A stretch of 64,000 nt of DNA from Anaerolineales bacterium (GTDB lineage Bacteria > Chloroflexota > Anaerolineae > Anaerolineales > Villigracilaceae): the NCBI GenBank assembly GCA_016789305.1, contig JAEURJ010000002.1:1-64000 (forward strand), in the 5' to 3' direction. The position numbers were made by a program, and so were the translations under genes. This document shows positions 24,841 to 32,523 of the stretch, in pieces. Positions within the stretch are counted from its first letter, which is position 1; each line of letters starts with the position of its first letter. The notes beneath the pieces were generated by a model. That model made no database searches, was not told the DNA's origin, and worked only from the letters and a program-made list of their open reading frames with translations.

Positions 24841-25977
24841 ATGCTTGATTCCCTGCCGCCACCCGTTTGGGTGAATTCAAAAAAACTATTGCTGGAAATG
24901 GTCAATGACCTTGCTTCACAAACACGTGTGGCAGTGGATACCGAATCAAACAGCTTGCACGCTTTTCGCGAGCAGGTCTGTTTATTGCAATTCTCAACTC
25001 CCAAAGCGGATTATATTGTTGATCCACTTGAGCTTGCTGAATTAAGTTTGTTGGAACCTATTTTTTCCAATACGAAGATCGAGAAGATTTTCCATGCTGC
25101 TGAGTACGACCTGATCTGCCTTAGAAGGGATTTCGGTTATAAATTTGCAAACCTGTTTGATACCATGCAGGCAGCGCGGATCATTGGGTACCCTGCTGTT
25201 GGGTTGGATCGGTTGCTTGGGGATAAATTTGGCATCAAAGTGGATAAGCGTCATCAAAAGGCTAACTGGGCAGCCCGCCCATTGACTGAGGAGCAGATCC
25301 ACTACGCACGGTTGGATACACATTATCTTTTCGACCTGCGCGATGTGATGGAAAAGGAACTGATCGAGAAAGACCGCCTGCATTTTGCGTTGGAGGATTT
25401 TTCGCGGGCCTGTTTGTTGGAAGAGCCAAAACAAAAAGGAAACGGCGCTTCCTGGGAGCGTTTTGCCGGCCGCAAAGATTTAACCCAACGCGAATTGACC
25501 ATCATCTCTTTTCTGTGTAGATGGCGTGACCATGAGGCTGAGAGGTTAAATCGACCGCCTTATAAAGTTGTGATGGACGAAGTTTTAATCCAACTCGCGA
25601 AGAATCCAACTGAAGAGAAGGTGGATTTATCTGCCGCTGGTTTGAGTGAAAAGCAGATCCGTTTGTGGGGGGATGCGCTTCTAAGCGCGATCCGCCACGG
25701 GGAAGTTGCCCCCCTGGTAACGCCGAAGCAGGTTGAGCGGAAGCCGGATGCGGTCATTCGTCGCCTTGAAAAGCTAAAAGCCTGGAGAAAAAATCTTGGG
25801 TTGGAGATGAAGGTCGAGTCGGACGTTATTTTGCCTAAACCATACCTGTCGTTGCTTGCTGAAACACCGCCGCGGACAATGGAAGATCTTGCGGTGTTGA
25901 TGAAGGATACCCCTTCCCGCGTGGAACGATTTGGCTTGCAAATTTATAAGGTGCTTGGAGGTAAACATGCGAATTAG
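24841..25977 (+). CDS. rnd: Ribonuclease D
   Basis: A 378-residue 3'-to-5' exoribonuclease that trims tRNA and other RNA precursors. The DEDDy catalytic residues are visible in 'VAVDTESNSLHAF' (Asp and Glu, about 32-44), 'IFHAAEYDLICLRRDF' (Asp, about 83-98) and 'YARLDTHYLFDL' (Tyr and Asp). An HRDC domain lies at about 215-290, with the usual C-terminal helical region after it. The gene has a -10 box close to the start and overlaps the next gene's start by 11 bp, suggesting coupled expression of two RNA-processing enzymes. Confidence 0.92.
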   Translation: MLDSLPPPVWVNSKKLLLEMVNDLASQTRVAVDTESNSLHAFREQVCLLQFSTPKADYIVDPLELAELSLLEPIFSNTKIEKIFHAAEYDLICLRRDFGYKFANLFDTMQAARIIGYPAVGLDRLLGDKFGIKVDKRHQKANWAARPLTEEQIHYARLDTHYLFDLRDVMEKELIEKDRLHFALEDFSRACLLEEPKQKGNGASWERFAGRKDLTQRELTIISFLCRWRDHEAERLNRPPYKVVMDEVLIQLAKNPTEEKVDLSAAGLSEKQIRLWGDALLSAIRHGEVAPLVTPKQVERKPDAVIRRLEKLKAWRKNLGLEMKVESDVILPKPYLSLLAETPPRTMEDLAVLMKDTPSRVERFGLQIYKVLGGKHAN

Positions 25978-27361
25978 TTTTCACGGTGCTGCTCATACGG
26001 TAACGGGAAGCCAGCATTTGATCGAGGTAAACGGTTCGCGCTTGCTTTTGGATTGCGGCCTGTATCAGGGGAAACGTGCAGATACCTATGAACGGAATTT
26101 GAATTTTAAACATGATCCGCGCAAAGTGGATGCGGTCGTGCTTTCTCATGCCCATATTGACCACGCCGGTAATTTACCCAACCTTGTGAAACAGGGGTTT
26201 GAAGGCCCAATCTATGCCACGCGTGCAACTGTGGATTTGGCTAGTTTGATGATCTTGGACTCGGCACACATCCAGGAATCGGATGCGGAGTTTGTCAATA
26301 AAAAACGTACGCAACGCGGCGAAGAACCGATCGAGCCATTGTATACCGAGGCGGATGCTGAAAAGGTGGTTACTCTTTTTAATGGAATCGACAATGGAGT
26401 TGCATTTCAGCCGATTGCCGGTGTAACCGCGAAATTCTTTGAGGCCGGTCATATTTTGGGCGCGGCGGGTATCTTGCTCGATATTGAAGAAAATGGAAAA
26501 AAGACTCGTTTGATATTTTCCGGAGATATTGGCAGGAACAACATCCCGCTTTTACCCGACCCTGTTTTCCCTGAATCAGCAGACTACATGATCATGGAAT
26601 CGACGTATGGAGACAAGCTTCACAATGACCCTGAGCTTGCATTTACAGAATTTCGTGATGTTGTAAAGCGTACACTTCAAAGAGGCGGCAAATTAATTGT
26701 ACCTGCATTTGCCGTGGGGCGCACGCAGGAATTGGTGTATGACCTGAATCGAATGATGAGCAATGGGGATGTCAAAAGTGTGCCTGTCTTTGTGGATAGC
26801 CCGCTGGCGGTCAAGGCGACGCAGGTATTTAAAAATCACCCTGAATGCTTCGATGAAGAGACTCGTAAGTTTGTGATGGAGTCGCGCCATCCTGCACTGG
26901 ATTTTAAGAACCTGACCTATATTCAATCCGTGGAGGAATCGAAGGCATTGAATGAGCGGACAGATTCGATGATCATTATTTCCGCTTCCGGCATGGCGGA
27001 AACGGGGCGTATTCTTCACCATATAAAAAATAATATTGAAAACCCAAACAATACGATTTGTATTGTCTCCTGGCAGGCTCCGGATACCCTGGGGCGCAGG
27101 TTGGCAGATCGCGAACCGCAAATAAGAATATTTGGTGATGTTTATGAAAGAAAATGCGAAATTGCAACCATCGGCGGACTTTCCGGCCATGCCGGTCAGG
27201 ATCTGCTTGTGAAATATGCGATGGGCGTTAAAGATTCTGTTAAGCAAATTTTCCTTGTACATGGCGAAGAAAAGCAAGCCATGACCTTGAAAGGTTTATT
27301 GAAGGATCGCAAGCTTGACCAGGTACACTATCCGGATTTACACGAAAGTGTGGATTTGTAG
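25967..27361 (+). CDS. MBL-fold/beta-CASP RNA-processing hydrolase
   Basis: A 464-residue zinc-dependent enzyme of the metallo-beta-lactamase superfamily with beta-CASP insertion, related to archaeal and eukaryotic CPSF73 and bacterial YsH1-like nucleases. Metal ligands appear in 'LSHAHIDHAGNLPNLV' (HxHxDH, about 64-69), in 'FSGDIGR' and in 'SGHAGQDLL'. The beta-CASP motif 'IISASGMAETGRILHHI' lies near 342-358. The start is placed at 25967, behind a GGAGGT site, rather than at the longer in-frame ATG at 25931. It overlaps the end of rnd. RNA endonuclease or exonuclease activity is likely; targets are unknown. Confidence 0.88.
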   Translation: MRISFHGAAHTVTGSQHLIEVNGSRLLLDCGLYQGKRADTYERNLNFKHDPRKVDAVVLSHAHIDHAGNLPNLVKQGFEGPIYATRATVDLASLMILDSAHIQESDAEFVNKKRTQRGEEPIEPLYTEADAEKVVTLFNGIDNGVAFQPIAGVTAKFFEAGHILGAAGILLDIEENGKKTRLIFSGDIGRNNIPLLPDPVFPESADYMIMESTYGDKLHNDPELAFTEFRDVVKRTLQRGGKLIVPAFAVGRTQELVYDLNRMMSNGDVKSVPVFVDSPLAVKATQVFKNHPECFDEETRKFVMESRHPALDFKNLTYIQSVEESKALNERTDSMIIISASGMAETGRILHHIKNNIENPNNTICIVSWQAPDTLGRRLADREPQIRIFGDVYERKCEIATIGGLSGHAGQDLLVKYAMGVKDSVKQIFLVHGEEKQAMTLKGLLKDRKLDQVHYPDLHESVDL

Positions 27362-27375
27362 AAAACGTTTTCGGT

Positions 27376-27381
27376 TATAAT
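27376..27381 (+). promoter_or_regulatory. -10 box of tRNA-Ser
   Basis: TATAAT lies 19 bp before the first base of the tRNA. This spacing gives a short leader of about 12 bases, usual for a stable RNA gene. The -35 region is not clear. Confidence 0.45.
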
Positions 27382-27400
27382 TTCGCCCGCCTCAAAAAAT

Positions 27401-27487
27401 GGGGAGGTGCCAGAGTGGTTGAATGGGACAGTCTCGAAAACTGTTGTAGGCTCCGGTCTACCGGGGGTTCGAATCCCCCCCTCCCCG
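27401..27487 (+). tRNA. tRNA-Ser (anticodon CGA)
   Basis: An 87-base class II tRNA reading UCG. The acceptor stem is GGGGAGG paired with CCTCCCC. The anticodon arm ACAGT-CTCGAAA-ACTGT shows CGA in the loop, a long variable arm (GGCTCCGG...) follows as required for Ser, and the T arm is GGGGG-TTCGAAT-CCCCC. G73 is the discriminator base, as expected for serine tRNAs, and CCA is not encoded. Confidence 0.96.
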
Positions 27488-27489
27488 CT

Positions 27490-27526
27490 GATGACCTGAC
27501 GGTTACCCTGTCAGGTCATTTTATTT
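27490..27526 (+). terminator. Terminator after tRNA-Ser
   Basis: ATGACCTGAC and GTCAGGTCAT form a 10-bp stem with a 9-base loop, followed by TTTATTTT. It starts 3 bp after the tRNA. Confidence 0.9.
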
Positions 27527-27540
27527 TCGGACAAGCGTGG

Positions 27541-27546
27541 TAAGAT
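27541..27546 (+). promoter_or_regulatory. -10 box of the NAD synthetase operon, probably leaderless
   Basis: TAAGAT ends 7 bp before the ATG at 27554. No ribosome site separates them, so a leaderless message is likely. Confidence 0.4.
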
Positions 27547-27553
27547 TCGCCCG

Positions 27554-28405
27554 ATGAAAATTAATCTTGCCCTCGCGCAAATCAATACAAAACTTGGAGA
27601 TGTGGAAGCCAACCTCGCCAAGCATCTTGATTACATCGAACAGGCAAAATCCAATAAAGCGGATTTGCTGATCTTCCCCGAACTTTCATTAACTGGATAT
27701 GTCTTGCAGGATCTGGTCGCTTCGGTTGCCCACAAACCGACAGAGGATGACCCCATTTTCAAGCATCTTCTTAAAGCGTCTCGCGATCTGGATCTTGTAA
27801 TTGGATTCGTGGACGAAGATTCCCGTCATCGCTTTTACATTGCTTCAGCTTATCTTTCAGGTGGAAGAGTCTTGCATGTTCATCATAAAGTGTATTTGCC
27901 AACTTATGGGCTCTTCGACGAAGGACGTTTTTTTGCCTGGGGCGATGCAGTTCGCGCATTCGATACCCGCTTCGGGCGCATGGGTCTGCTGATTTGTGAA
28001 GATTTCTGGCACGCTTCGCCCCCGTATCTGCTCTGGCTCGATGGTGCTGATATTATGCTCTTCTCTTCGGCATCTCCCGGGCGTGGACTGAACGACAAGG
28101 AAAAACTGGAATCTGCCCGCTGGGTGGAACGAGTTACCAAAGCATATGCCAGTATGTTCACGACTTTTGTAGTTCATGCGAATCGTGTAGGGTATGAAGA
28201 TGGTCTGCACTTCTGGGGCGGTGCAACTGCTTTCGACCCAAACGGCGAAGAACTGGCTCATGGCCCCTACAACGAGGAAGCCATCACCTACACCGAGTTG
28301 GATTTGAATCAACTGCGCCGTACGCGAGCGCGCCTGCCGTTACTCCGCGATGAACGTACCGCCCTTATTCGAAATGAACTGGATAGGATTCTTTCCCGTG
28401 GTTGA
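27554..28405 (+). CDS. Nitrilase-family amidohydrolase, probable glutaminase partner of NAD synthetase
   Basis: A 283-residue carbon-nitrogen hydrolase. The Glu-Lys-Cys triad is present: Glu in 'LLIFPELSLTGY' (about 43), Lys in 'HHKVYLPTYGLFDEGRFF' (about 113) and Cys in 'GLLICEDFWHAS' (about 148). The motif pattern, especially 'PTYGLFDEGRFF', is that of the N-terminal glutaminase domain of glutamine-dependent NAD synthetase. Its stop codon lies inside the first codons of the synthetase gene, so the two halves of a usually fused enzyme are separate here. It probably supplies ammonia from glutamine to that partner. Confidence 0.85.
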   Translation: MKINLALAQINTKLGDVEANLAKHLDYIEQAKSNKADLLIFPELSLTGYVLQDLVASVAHKPTEDDPIFKHLLKASRDLDLVIGFVDEDSRHRFYIASAYLSGGRVLHVHHKVYLPTYGLFDEGRFFAWGDAVRAFDTRFGRMGLLICEDFWHASPPYLLWLDGADIMLFSSASPGRGLNDKEKLESARWVERVTKAYASMFTTFVVHANRVGYEDGLHFWGGATAFDPNGEELAHGPYNEEAITYTELDLNQLRRTRARLPLLRDERTALIRNELDRILSRG

Positions 28406-29225
28406 CCTTAACCTGACCATCAATACCGACCTTGCCCGCGAAATCCTTGCCGGCTTCATCAAATCTGAAATCACACGAGTGGGCATGTCTCGTGCCATTA
28501 TCGGTCTTTCAGGTGGTTTGGATTCCGCGCTCTCCTGCGCATTGGCAGTTGAAGCACTCGGCAGGGAAAATGTCCTCGCTGTGCGGATGCCCTATAAAGC
28601 CTCCAGTAAAGATTCGTTGGATCATGCCCAACTATTGATCGACCAGCTTCAAATTCCAAACAAGACCATCGAAATTACGGATATGGTCGAGCCACTCTTC
28701 AAACTTGACCATGAAATTACAAACATGCGTAAAGGCAACATCATGGCGCGCGAACGTATGATTGTGTTATATGATCAAAGCGAAGCATTCAAAGGCCTGG
28801 TGATTGGTACGAGCAACAAAACCGAAATTTTGCTTGGATACAGCACCATGTACGGTGATTCTGCCAGCGCCATGAACCCATTGGGCGATTTGTATAAAAC
28901 CCAGGTTCGCCAGCTCTCGCGTGCGATGAACATCCCTGCGCCGATCATCGACAAGGCGCCTTCCGCCGATTTATGGGCAGACCAAACGGATGAAAAAGAA
29001 CTGGGTTTCACTTACGACGAAGTCGATAAATTGCTCTATCTTTTGGTTGACCAGCGCTACAGTCCGCAGGAAGCGATCGAAGCAGGTTTTAATGAAAAAT
29101 TTGTCAATGTGGTTACCACGCGTATTCGCCGCAATCAATTCAAACGCATGCAGCCGCCGATTGCGAAAGTCAGCAACCGCACCATTGGCTACGACTTTTT
29201 ATATCTCCGCGACTGGGGTACTTAA
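28398..29225 (+). CDS. nadE: NAD(+) synthetase
   Basis: A 275-residue ATP-pyrophosphatase-type enzyme that converts deamido-NAD to NAD. The P-loop SGGLDSA lies in 'AIIGLSGGLDSALSCALA' near residue 34-51. 'GTSNKTEILLGYSTMYGDSA' and 'KAPSADLWADQTDEKELGF' are the conserved deamido-NAD and ATP contacts. The length is that of a stand-alone ammonia-dependent NadE. I place the start at a GTG (28398) that overlaps the upstream gene by 8 bp, because a longer start at 28350 would add residues not seen in the family. Overlap with the amidohydrolase suggests a two-subunit glutamine-dependent enzyme. Confidence 0.92.
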   Translation: MVDLNLTINTDLAREILAGFIKSEITRVGMSRAIIGLSGGLDSALSCALAVEALGRENVLAVRMPYKASSKDSLDHAQLLIDQLQIPNKTIEITDMVEPLFKLDHEITNMRKGNIMARERMIVLYDQSEAFKGLVIGTSNKTEILLGYSTMYGDSASAMNPLGDLYKTQVRQLSRAMNIPAPIIDKAPSADLWADQTDEKELGFTYDEVDKLLYLLVDQRYSPQEAIEAGFNEKFVNVVTTRIRRNQFKRMQPPIAKVSNRTIGYDFLYLRDWGT

Positions 29226-30514
29226 TGCTGCACATTCCGCCCTCGCTCCGGCACAAAAAATTTTTCTACCTTTGGCTCGGACAATTAATTTCGATCACAG
29301 GCACCCAGATGCAACTCTGGGCTTTATTTTGGCACATCAGCCAGCTCAATAAAAACCCAATTGCACTGGGCGGTATTGGATTGTCTCGCATTATCCCGGT
29401 GATTATTTTTTCATTGATCGGCGGCGTGCTTGCCGATTCGATGGATCGCCGCAAGGTGATGTTCGTGACTCAGAGTTTCGCCGCGCTTCTTGCTTTAATC
29501 CTTGGCCTGCTCACTCAATTTGGACATGTCACCATCTGGTACATTTACACGATCACTGCATTACAGGCGATTGCCGTCGCATTTGACGGCCCATCGCGCC
29601 AGGCATTGATTCCCAATCTGGTTCCGAAAGAAGATCTGCCCAATGCTTTCAGCATGACCTTTACCTCTTTTCAATTCGGTTCAGTGTTTGGCCCTGCCTT
29701 AAGCGGATTTGTCATCGCATGGGGCGGGCAACATGCAGTTTATTATTTCAATGCCATCTCGTTTGCGTCTGTGCTGTTTGCGCTGTTCATGATCGGTAAC
29801 GTCCCGCAAACTTTTGCTGAAAGGTCCGCAGGCATCAGTATGGAATCGATTCGTGAGGGGATTCAATTCATTCTTGGCAAACCGATCATCCTTTCATCCA
29901 TGCTGTTGGATTTTGTGGCAACTTTTTTTGCTTCCGCGAATACGCTCATGCCCTTGATCGCGACCAATGTACTCAAGGTGGGCGTCGTGGAATATGGTTA
30001 CCTCTCCGCAGCACCGGCGGTCGGCGCAGTGATCGTTGCGCTGATTATTTCGCAAATAAAAGTAATTCGAAAACAAGGTCCATTGTTTTTAGGGGCTGTG
30101 ATTGTCTTCGGGCTGGCTACAGTATTGTTTGGCATAACAAAATCCTTTATCGTAGCGTGGCTGGCGATTGCCACCACCGGTGCGGCGGATGGGGTCAGTA
30201 CCATTATTCGCAACACGATTCGTCAGCTGCAAACTCCCGATCACATCCGTGGACGAATGACCAGCGTGAATCAAATTTTCTTTCAAGGCGGTCCACAACT
30301 CGGTGAGATGGAGGCGGGTGCAGTGGCTCAGTTCTGGGGAGCACCTTTTGCTGTCATCAGTGGCGGAATTGGCTGCATCATGGGTACGCTTCTGATTATT
30401 TGGAAGTGGCCGCAAATTGCAAAATACAATGGCGATGAACCAATTGAAATTGAATCATCTGGTTCTCCGTCGGCTGGCGCCTCAATGATCGCAAACCGGG
30501 TGCGGCGGCCATGA
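29225..30514 (+). CDS. MFS transporter (MFS-3/EntS-like exporter)
   Basis: A 429-residue protein with twelve predicted membrane helices. The N-terminus 'FFYLWLGQLISITGTQMQLWAL' and the loop 'GGVLADSMDRRKVMFVTQ' after helix 2 are typical of the MFS-3 group, which includes the enterobactin exporter EntS and macrolide exporters. 'IPNLVPKEDLPNAFSMTF' is another family mark. The substrate is unknown. It begins on the last base of nadE's stop codon and ends in a terminator shared with the convergent plsC-like gene. Confidence 0.9.
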   Translation: MLHIPPSLRHKKFFYLWLGQLISITGTQMQLWALFWHISQLNKNPIALGGIGLSRIIPVIIFSLIGGVLADSMDRRKVMFVTQSFAALLALILGLLTQFGHVTIWYIYTITALQAIAVAFDGPSRQALIPNLVPKEDLPNAFSMTFTSFQFGSVFGPALSGFVIAWGGQHAVYYFNAISFASVLFALFMIGNVPQTFAERSAGISMESIREGIQFILGKPIILSSMLLDFVATFFASANTLMPLIATNVLKVGVVEYGYLSAAPAVGAVIVALIISQIKVIRKQGPLFLGAVIVFGLATVLFGITKSFIVAWLAIATTGAADGVSTIIRNTIRQLQTPDHIRGRMTSVNQIFFQGGPQLGEMEAGAVAQFWGAPFAVISGGIGCIMGTLLIIWKWPQIAKYNGDEPIEIESSGSPSAGASMIANRVRRP

Positions 30515-30544
30515 AAAAACTTCAGAATAAATTCTGAAGTTTTT
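30515..30544. terminator. Bidirectional terminator
   Basis: AAAAACTTCAGAAT and ATTCTGAAGTTTTT pair over 14 bp with a 2-base loop and T-runs on both strands. It starts at the MFS stop codon and overlaps the stop of the convergent gene ending at 30543. Confidence 0.93.
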
Positions 30545-31406
30545 AGTTGGGTGGATTTTCGATCAGATTTTTCATTTCCTCTAGTACGGCTTGATGAATG
30601 ATGTTTGTTTCTGTGGTTCCCAACTCTTTTGCATAAATGGGATTTCCAATTTGCACACTTACAGTTACAGGTTTTTCGCTGAAAATGATCATGCCGAGCA
30701 GTTGCAGGGCGGTGGCCAGTTTTTCCTTTTCTTCCTTTGTCCTTTTTATTTTTAATAACCAATGATTTGCATATTTTTTTGCAACAACCCCGCGCACGAA
30801 TACCGGCAGGATGGCCGCTTCCGGTGCCAGGCGGATAAAGACGCCCACGCTATCCGTCCAGGCTTGCAGGGATTCGATTGAGCCCTCATATACATCGGGA
30901 TCCGGTTCAATGTGACCTGCTGGAAAAGTTAAGATTGCACCTCCATTTTTTAAATGCGAGCTGACCTGACGGACAAGGGTCATTCGTTTGGCTGCATCTT
31001 CATATACATAAAAGAGCTGTTTTGTTGTATGGGGGAGGGCATTTAAGAACGGTCTGTCCAATGCAATGATGCGCAGATCTTTGCGATTCAAAGCGGCAAA
31101 CAATGCGACCGTGTCTGTCATGCCCGGATGATTGGACAATGCCAGAAACGCTGAGTCAGGAATACGGTCCGCGCCGAAGATGCGTAGTTCTTTGACATAT
31201 CGATTTAGGAGATTGCGCCCGCCCTCGTGAATACCGTGCAAGCCGGTTGTGTTGTCATAATCAATAATATGCCTTGCGAATATCTCGGCCGGTTTCCGAA
31301 AGATGAATCTCAAAAAACCGGCAAGGATGCGATGATCCTGCCAGCCAAACGATGAGACAAGATCATCCAGGTTGATTTGTGTGAGGGCTTTGAAATTTGT
31401 TGTCAT
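30543..31406 (-). CDS. 1-acyl-glycerol-phosphate acyltransferase-like (PlsC family) protein
   Basis: A 287-residue acyltransferase. The HX4D catalytic motif is in 'LALSNHPGMTDTVALFAAL' (about 82-100). Block III is represented by 'AILTFPAGHIEPDPDVY' near 148-164, and 'LPVFVRGVVAKKY' resembles block IV. Such enzymes acylate lysophosphatidate or similar lipids at the membrane. The N-terminal 70 residues are longer than in standard PlsC. It is the last of four genes joined by 4-bp ATGA overlaps (kinase, aldo/keto reductase, clpS, this gene). Confidence 0.78.
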   Translation of the reverse strand: MTTNFKALTQINLDDLVSSFGWQDHRILAGFLRFIFRKPAEIFARHIIDYDNTTGLHGIHEGGRNLLNRYVKELRIFGADRIPDSAFLALSNHPGMTDTVALFAALNRKDLRIIALDRPFLNALPHTTKQLFYVYEDAAKRMTLVRQVSSHLKNGGAILTFPAGHIEPDPDVYEGSIESLQAWTDSVGVFIRLAPEAAILPVFVRGVVAKKYANHWLLKIKRTKEEKEKLATALQLLGMIIFSEKPVTVSVQIGNPIYAKELGTTETNIIHQAVLEEMKNLIENPPN

Positions 31407-31711
31407 TCCGGTTCCATTGAGAATTGAAGCGGATACCCTTGTGTATCCGCCAGAGAATGAGCCTTATTGACGCGTTTCTCCGCTTCTGATTTTGAGACAG
31501 TTTGGACATATGCAGTGCCTGTAATATGGGCTTTGAGCATGATGTCCATAGCATTTGGTGTGCCGAGAAAGAAAATAGTGGTAAGTACATGCACCACGAA
31601 ATCCATGGGCGTAACGTTGTCGTTGTGAATGAGTATGCGGTATAAAGCTTCGAATTCTGCTTCTGTTTCTTCAAGAATATGGATTTCTGGAATGGCGTGT
31701 GCGTTCATCAT
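31403..31711 (-). CDS. clpS: ATP-dependent Clp protease adaptor ClpS
   Basis: A 102-residue adaptor that delivers N-degron substrates to ClpAP or ClpCP. The core 'YRILIHNDNVTPMDFVVHVL' (about 24-43) contains the conserved Asn-Asp substrate pocket, and 'HITGTAYVQTVSKSEAEKRV' corresponds to the usual H-x-G-x-A segment. The N-terminal extension is short. It is unusual to find clpS away from clpA; here it overlaps an aldo/keto reductase gene upstream and a plsC-like gene downstream by 4 bp each. A second ATG follows the first directly. Confidence 0.92.
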   Translation of the reverse strand: MMNAHAIPEIHILEETEAEFEALYRILIHNDNVTPMDFVVHVLTTIFFLGTPNAMDIMLKAHITGTAYVQTVSKSEAEKRVNKAHSLADTQGYPLQFSMEPE

Positions 31712-32523
31712 GAATTTGTAAGCTGATCGATTTCATTTTGAGTTAATTCAATATCTGCGGCTTGGAAATTTTCCTGAATGTGCCTTGGGTTGGCAGACAT
31801 GGGAATGGTAATAATGTGCGGTTGTGAGATGACCCAGGCAAGCGCAATCTGGTATGTTGTGGTGTTATGATTCTTTGCAATAGCTTCAAGTGTCTTGTTG
31901 GAGCGCAGCCTGCCTTCTTCAATCGGTGAGTAAGCCGTGAAGAGAATATTGTTTTCCTGGCAATATTCGAGAACACCGTTTTTCACATAGGAGCGATCTG
32001 AAAGGCTGTATGGAACCTGGTTATTGACAATCGGGGTTTCAGAAAGTTCCTGGGCCTGTTTCAATAGTTTTACATTGAAATTGCTAACGCCCAGATGTTT
32101 TATCTTCCCGTCGCGTACAAGCTTGTTCAAAGCCCGAAAGGTATCTTCCAATTTCATGCCCGCCTGCGGCCAATGAATAAGATAAAGATCAAGGTATTCC
32201 ATTTGCAGGCGGCGCAGGCTGTTTTCGCATGAGCTTAACACTTGATCGTATTGCAAGTGGGAAGGCATCACTTTGGAGGTAATGAACAAAGCTTCCCTCT
32301 TGACCTTTGACTCGCGTACTGCCTGCCCGAGCAGTTCCTCCGCGTGACCATTCGCGTACATCTCTGCGGTGTCGAAGTGGATGTAGCCGGTGTCCAATGC
32401 TGAGCGCAGTGCTGCCAGCGAAACAGAATCGGTCTTCGGGTCGGCGATGGAACCGCCGCCGATTTTCCAGGTTCCAAAACCTATTTTTGGGAGGGTTAAG
32501 TTCGTGATTGACTCAAATTTCAT
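31708..32523 (-). CDS. Aldo/keto reductase
   Basis: A 271-residue NADPH-dependent oxidoreductase with the (beta/alpha)8 fold. The catalytic Asp-Tyr-Lys-His residues are in 'HFDTAEMYANGHAEELLGQA' (Asp, Tyr), 'FITSKVMPSHL' (Lys) and 'DLYLIHWPQAGM' (His). 'LGVSNFNVKLLKQA' and 'IPMSANPRHIQENF' are typical. The ATG at 32523 overlaps the kinase stop as ATGA and sits behind AAGGAAAG; a longer in-frame start at 32586 would lie inside the kinase gene. The natural substrate cannot be deduced. Confidence 0.92.
   Translation of the reverse strand: MKFESITNLTLPKIGFGTWKIGGGSIADPKTDSVSLAALRSALDTGYIHFDTAEMYANGHAEELLGQAVRESKVKREALFITSKVMPSHLQYDQVLSSCENSLRRLQMEYLDLYLIHWPQAGMKLEDTFRALNKLVRDGKIKHLGVSNFNVKLLKQAQELSETPIVNNQVPYSLSDRSYVKNGVLEYCQENNILFTAYSPIEEGRLRSNKTLEAIAKNHNTTTYQIALAWVISQPHIITIPMSANPRHIQENFQAADIELTQNEIDQLTNS

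Noticed and set aside
25931..25966. Longer start of the beta-CASP hydrolase
   Set aside because: The extension lies within rnd and the GGAGGT site points to the ATG at 25967.
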